Below, piece after piece: positions 62,710 to 64,000 of a stretch of DNA of 64,000 bases (position 1 is the first letter of the stretch; each line of letters starts with the position of its first letter). The notes below the pieces were generated by a model. It did no database searches, was not told the DNA's origin, and saw only the letters and a list, made by a program, of their open reading frames with translations. The stretch comes from Paraescarpia echinospica (taxonomy: Eukaryota > Annelida > Polychaeta > Sabellida > Siboglinidae), in NCBI GenBank assembly GCA_020002185.1, contig CM034532.1, positions 28,524,155 to 28,588,154 of the forward strand, given 5' to 3'. The translations under genes and the position numbers were made by a program.

Positions 62710-64000
62710 AACAAGATTGCCACCCAGAGAATTTACCCCTGATTACAAATGGACAAGGAAGCATTTGGCTTATCGAGTCCAACTTGTTTTATCAATGTGT
62801 ATTCCGCCCTTATAAGGTATACATCGATTTTGTTTTTAAACATATCCACGATGCTAGCACAGTCACCACACAATCAGTAGATTATCTGTTCTACTCATGT
62901 ATAGTCCTTTGTGAGAATCAATACTTTCTGACGTACATATCTAACCTTTTCGTACAAATTAATTTTTTTTTTTTTTATTGTCAGAACAAATGGCATTACA
63001 CCTGGTAATGTGGAAGCTCTATATATGTGTACATGTCGCAATATTCTTGCCTAACGTTTACTAACGATATAAAGTTGCAAGTTCTGTTTTTGCCTTAGGT
63101 GACGGACGTTTTCTGATAGAAAATCAATACCAGCACCCGTTGGAAGAGGATAAGTGGTTCAAAGGGACCAGGTGAAACGTCAGCTGTTGTTCTCCTCTGG
63201 TTTCCCTGTCTTCACGGTGAGGCTGGTCGCTATTCCATTCCTCAATTTCAGTTTTTTTTTTCCCTCACCGATCTTGCACTGCTCTTTCTACCAACTGCCT
63301 CCATTCTCCTCTCTATTCCCCTCTATCTGTCGCTCTCGTTCTCCACTCCTCCCCTAATCCATCAATATATGTCACAACAGCAAGACAACCATGCCATTGT
63401 TGTAAAGGTTTACAGATGTATTGCAATGTGCGTATTCTGATAAGATTGGCATTCGCGAATTTACAGGGTTCATAGTGCAGGAATGGAGTGGCTAGGAGAT
63501 CAACATTTGCATCCACCACCCATACACATGCGCGCGCACGCATGCACACACACACACATAATATATATATATATATTAAATATATATAATTAGTTACGTA
63601 ATGGTTTGTATGTGTAAATGACCGCATATCGTAACTATAAATGTCACACATTCATTTATAATTTACCAAGAAGTTTTTTTAGCAAGACTGCCATTCAAAG
63701 CGATAAGGTATAGATTAACTAACACATATTGTTAATGTAATGACCAGGACGCCTTTGGCTTATCGAGTCCAACAATTTATGTGTGTGTATAGAGTCTAAC
63801 GATTTGTCGACTATGAATAACCCGGCCTTGTCAGATATTTGTACTCTTTTTTAACATATTCGTTCTGCTACATTAAACAATCAGTAGATTATTTGTTTAA
63901 TTCAGGATAAAATAAATGCGTTCTCATAAATATCAGATATATACAGTGCCTGCCTTATCGGGAATGTAATTTACAGAAACGTATGGTTGACGGTTTTAAT
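62710..64000. other. non-coding right end
   Basis: The string CTTATCGAGTCCAAC occurs twice (62770 and 63757), followed in both by related sequence including CAATCAGTAGATTAT (62871 and 63880). This indicates a duplicated segment of about 130 bp. A CGCG/CACA plus (TA)n microsatellite is at 63528-63590. No exon was found. Confidence 0.45.

Overview
The window is animal nuclear DNA: AT-rich, dense in microsatellites, with GT-AG introns, tRNA-derived SINEs, LINE fragments, an LTR retrotransposon and a scaffold gap of exactly 1000 N (60501-61500). No rRNA, tRNA, CRISPR or bacterial-type operon was seen. The TRPN gene, the SINE/LINE mix and the intron-rich architecture suggest a non-arthropod invertebrate (for example a lophotrochozoan or basal deuterostome). 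This cannot be settled from the sequence alone.

The backbone is one gene on the minus strand, spanning 53608 down to 14867: a TRPN / NOMPC mechanotransduction channel. I reconstructed 28 coding exons. They total 4650 nt, join in frame throughout and end at a stop codon, giving 1549 residues plus the stop. Exons 1-24 carry 28 ankyrin repeats, nearly always one repeat per exon and always with phase-0 introns. Exon 25 is the linker region. Exon 26 (1096 nt) holds the whole membrane domain and TRP box. Exons 27-28 encode the cytoplasmic C-terminus, and a poly(A) signal follows at 14354-14359. By comparison with the family, ankyrin repeat 1 and the N-terminus lie upstream of 53608, in the gap or beyond the window.

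Left of TRPN (1-14.3 kb) lie: a broken transposase-like gene (1.7-3.7 kb, minus), a 40-bp minisatellite (3.8-4.6 kb), a chromodomain-coding segment (4.7-5.2 kb, minus), a partly tandem-duplicated region (7.4-9.1 kb, plus), a 39-bp minisatellite (9.5-9.9 kb), and two paralogous cysteine-rich exons (10.1 and 11.8 kb, plus) with identical cysteine spacing.

The TRPN introns are full of mobile DNA. They hold a young but internally deleted Ty3/gypsy-like element with 5-bp target duplications (17.06-19.67 kb), and three copies of a TTAA-flanked MITE, each within about 65 bp of an exon. Inverted-terminus elements lie close to both sides of the channel exon. There is also a LINE lacking its reverse-transcriptase core (29.5-31.9 kb), several SINEs, and a 1.1-kb palindrome (51.6-52.7 kb). 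The right end (53.6-64 kb) shows no exon I can assign with confidence; it holds long (CA/GT)n arrays, a (GACA)n array, the N gap and a full SINE.
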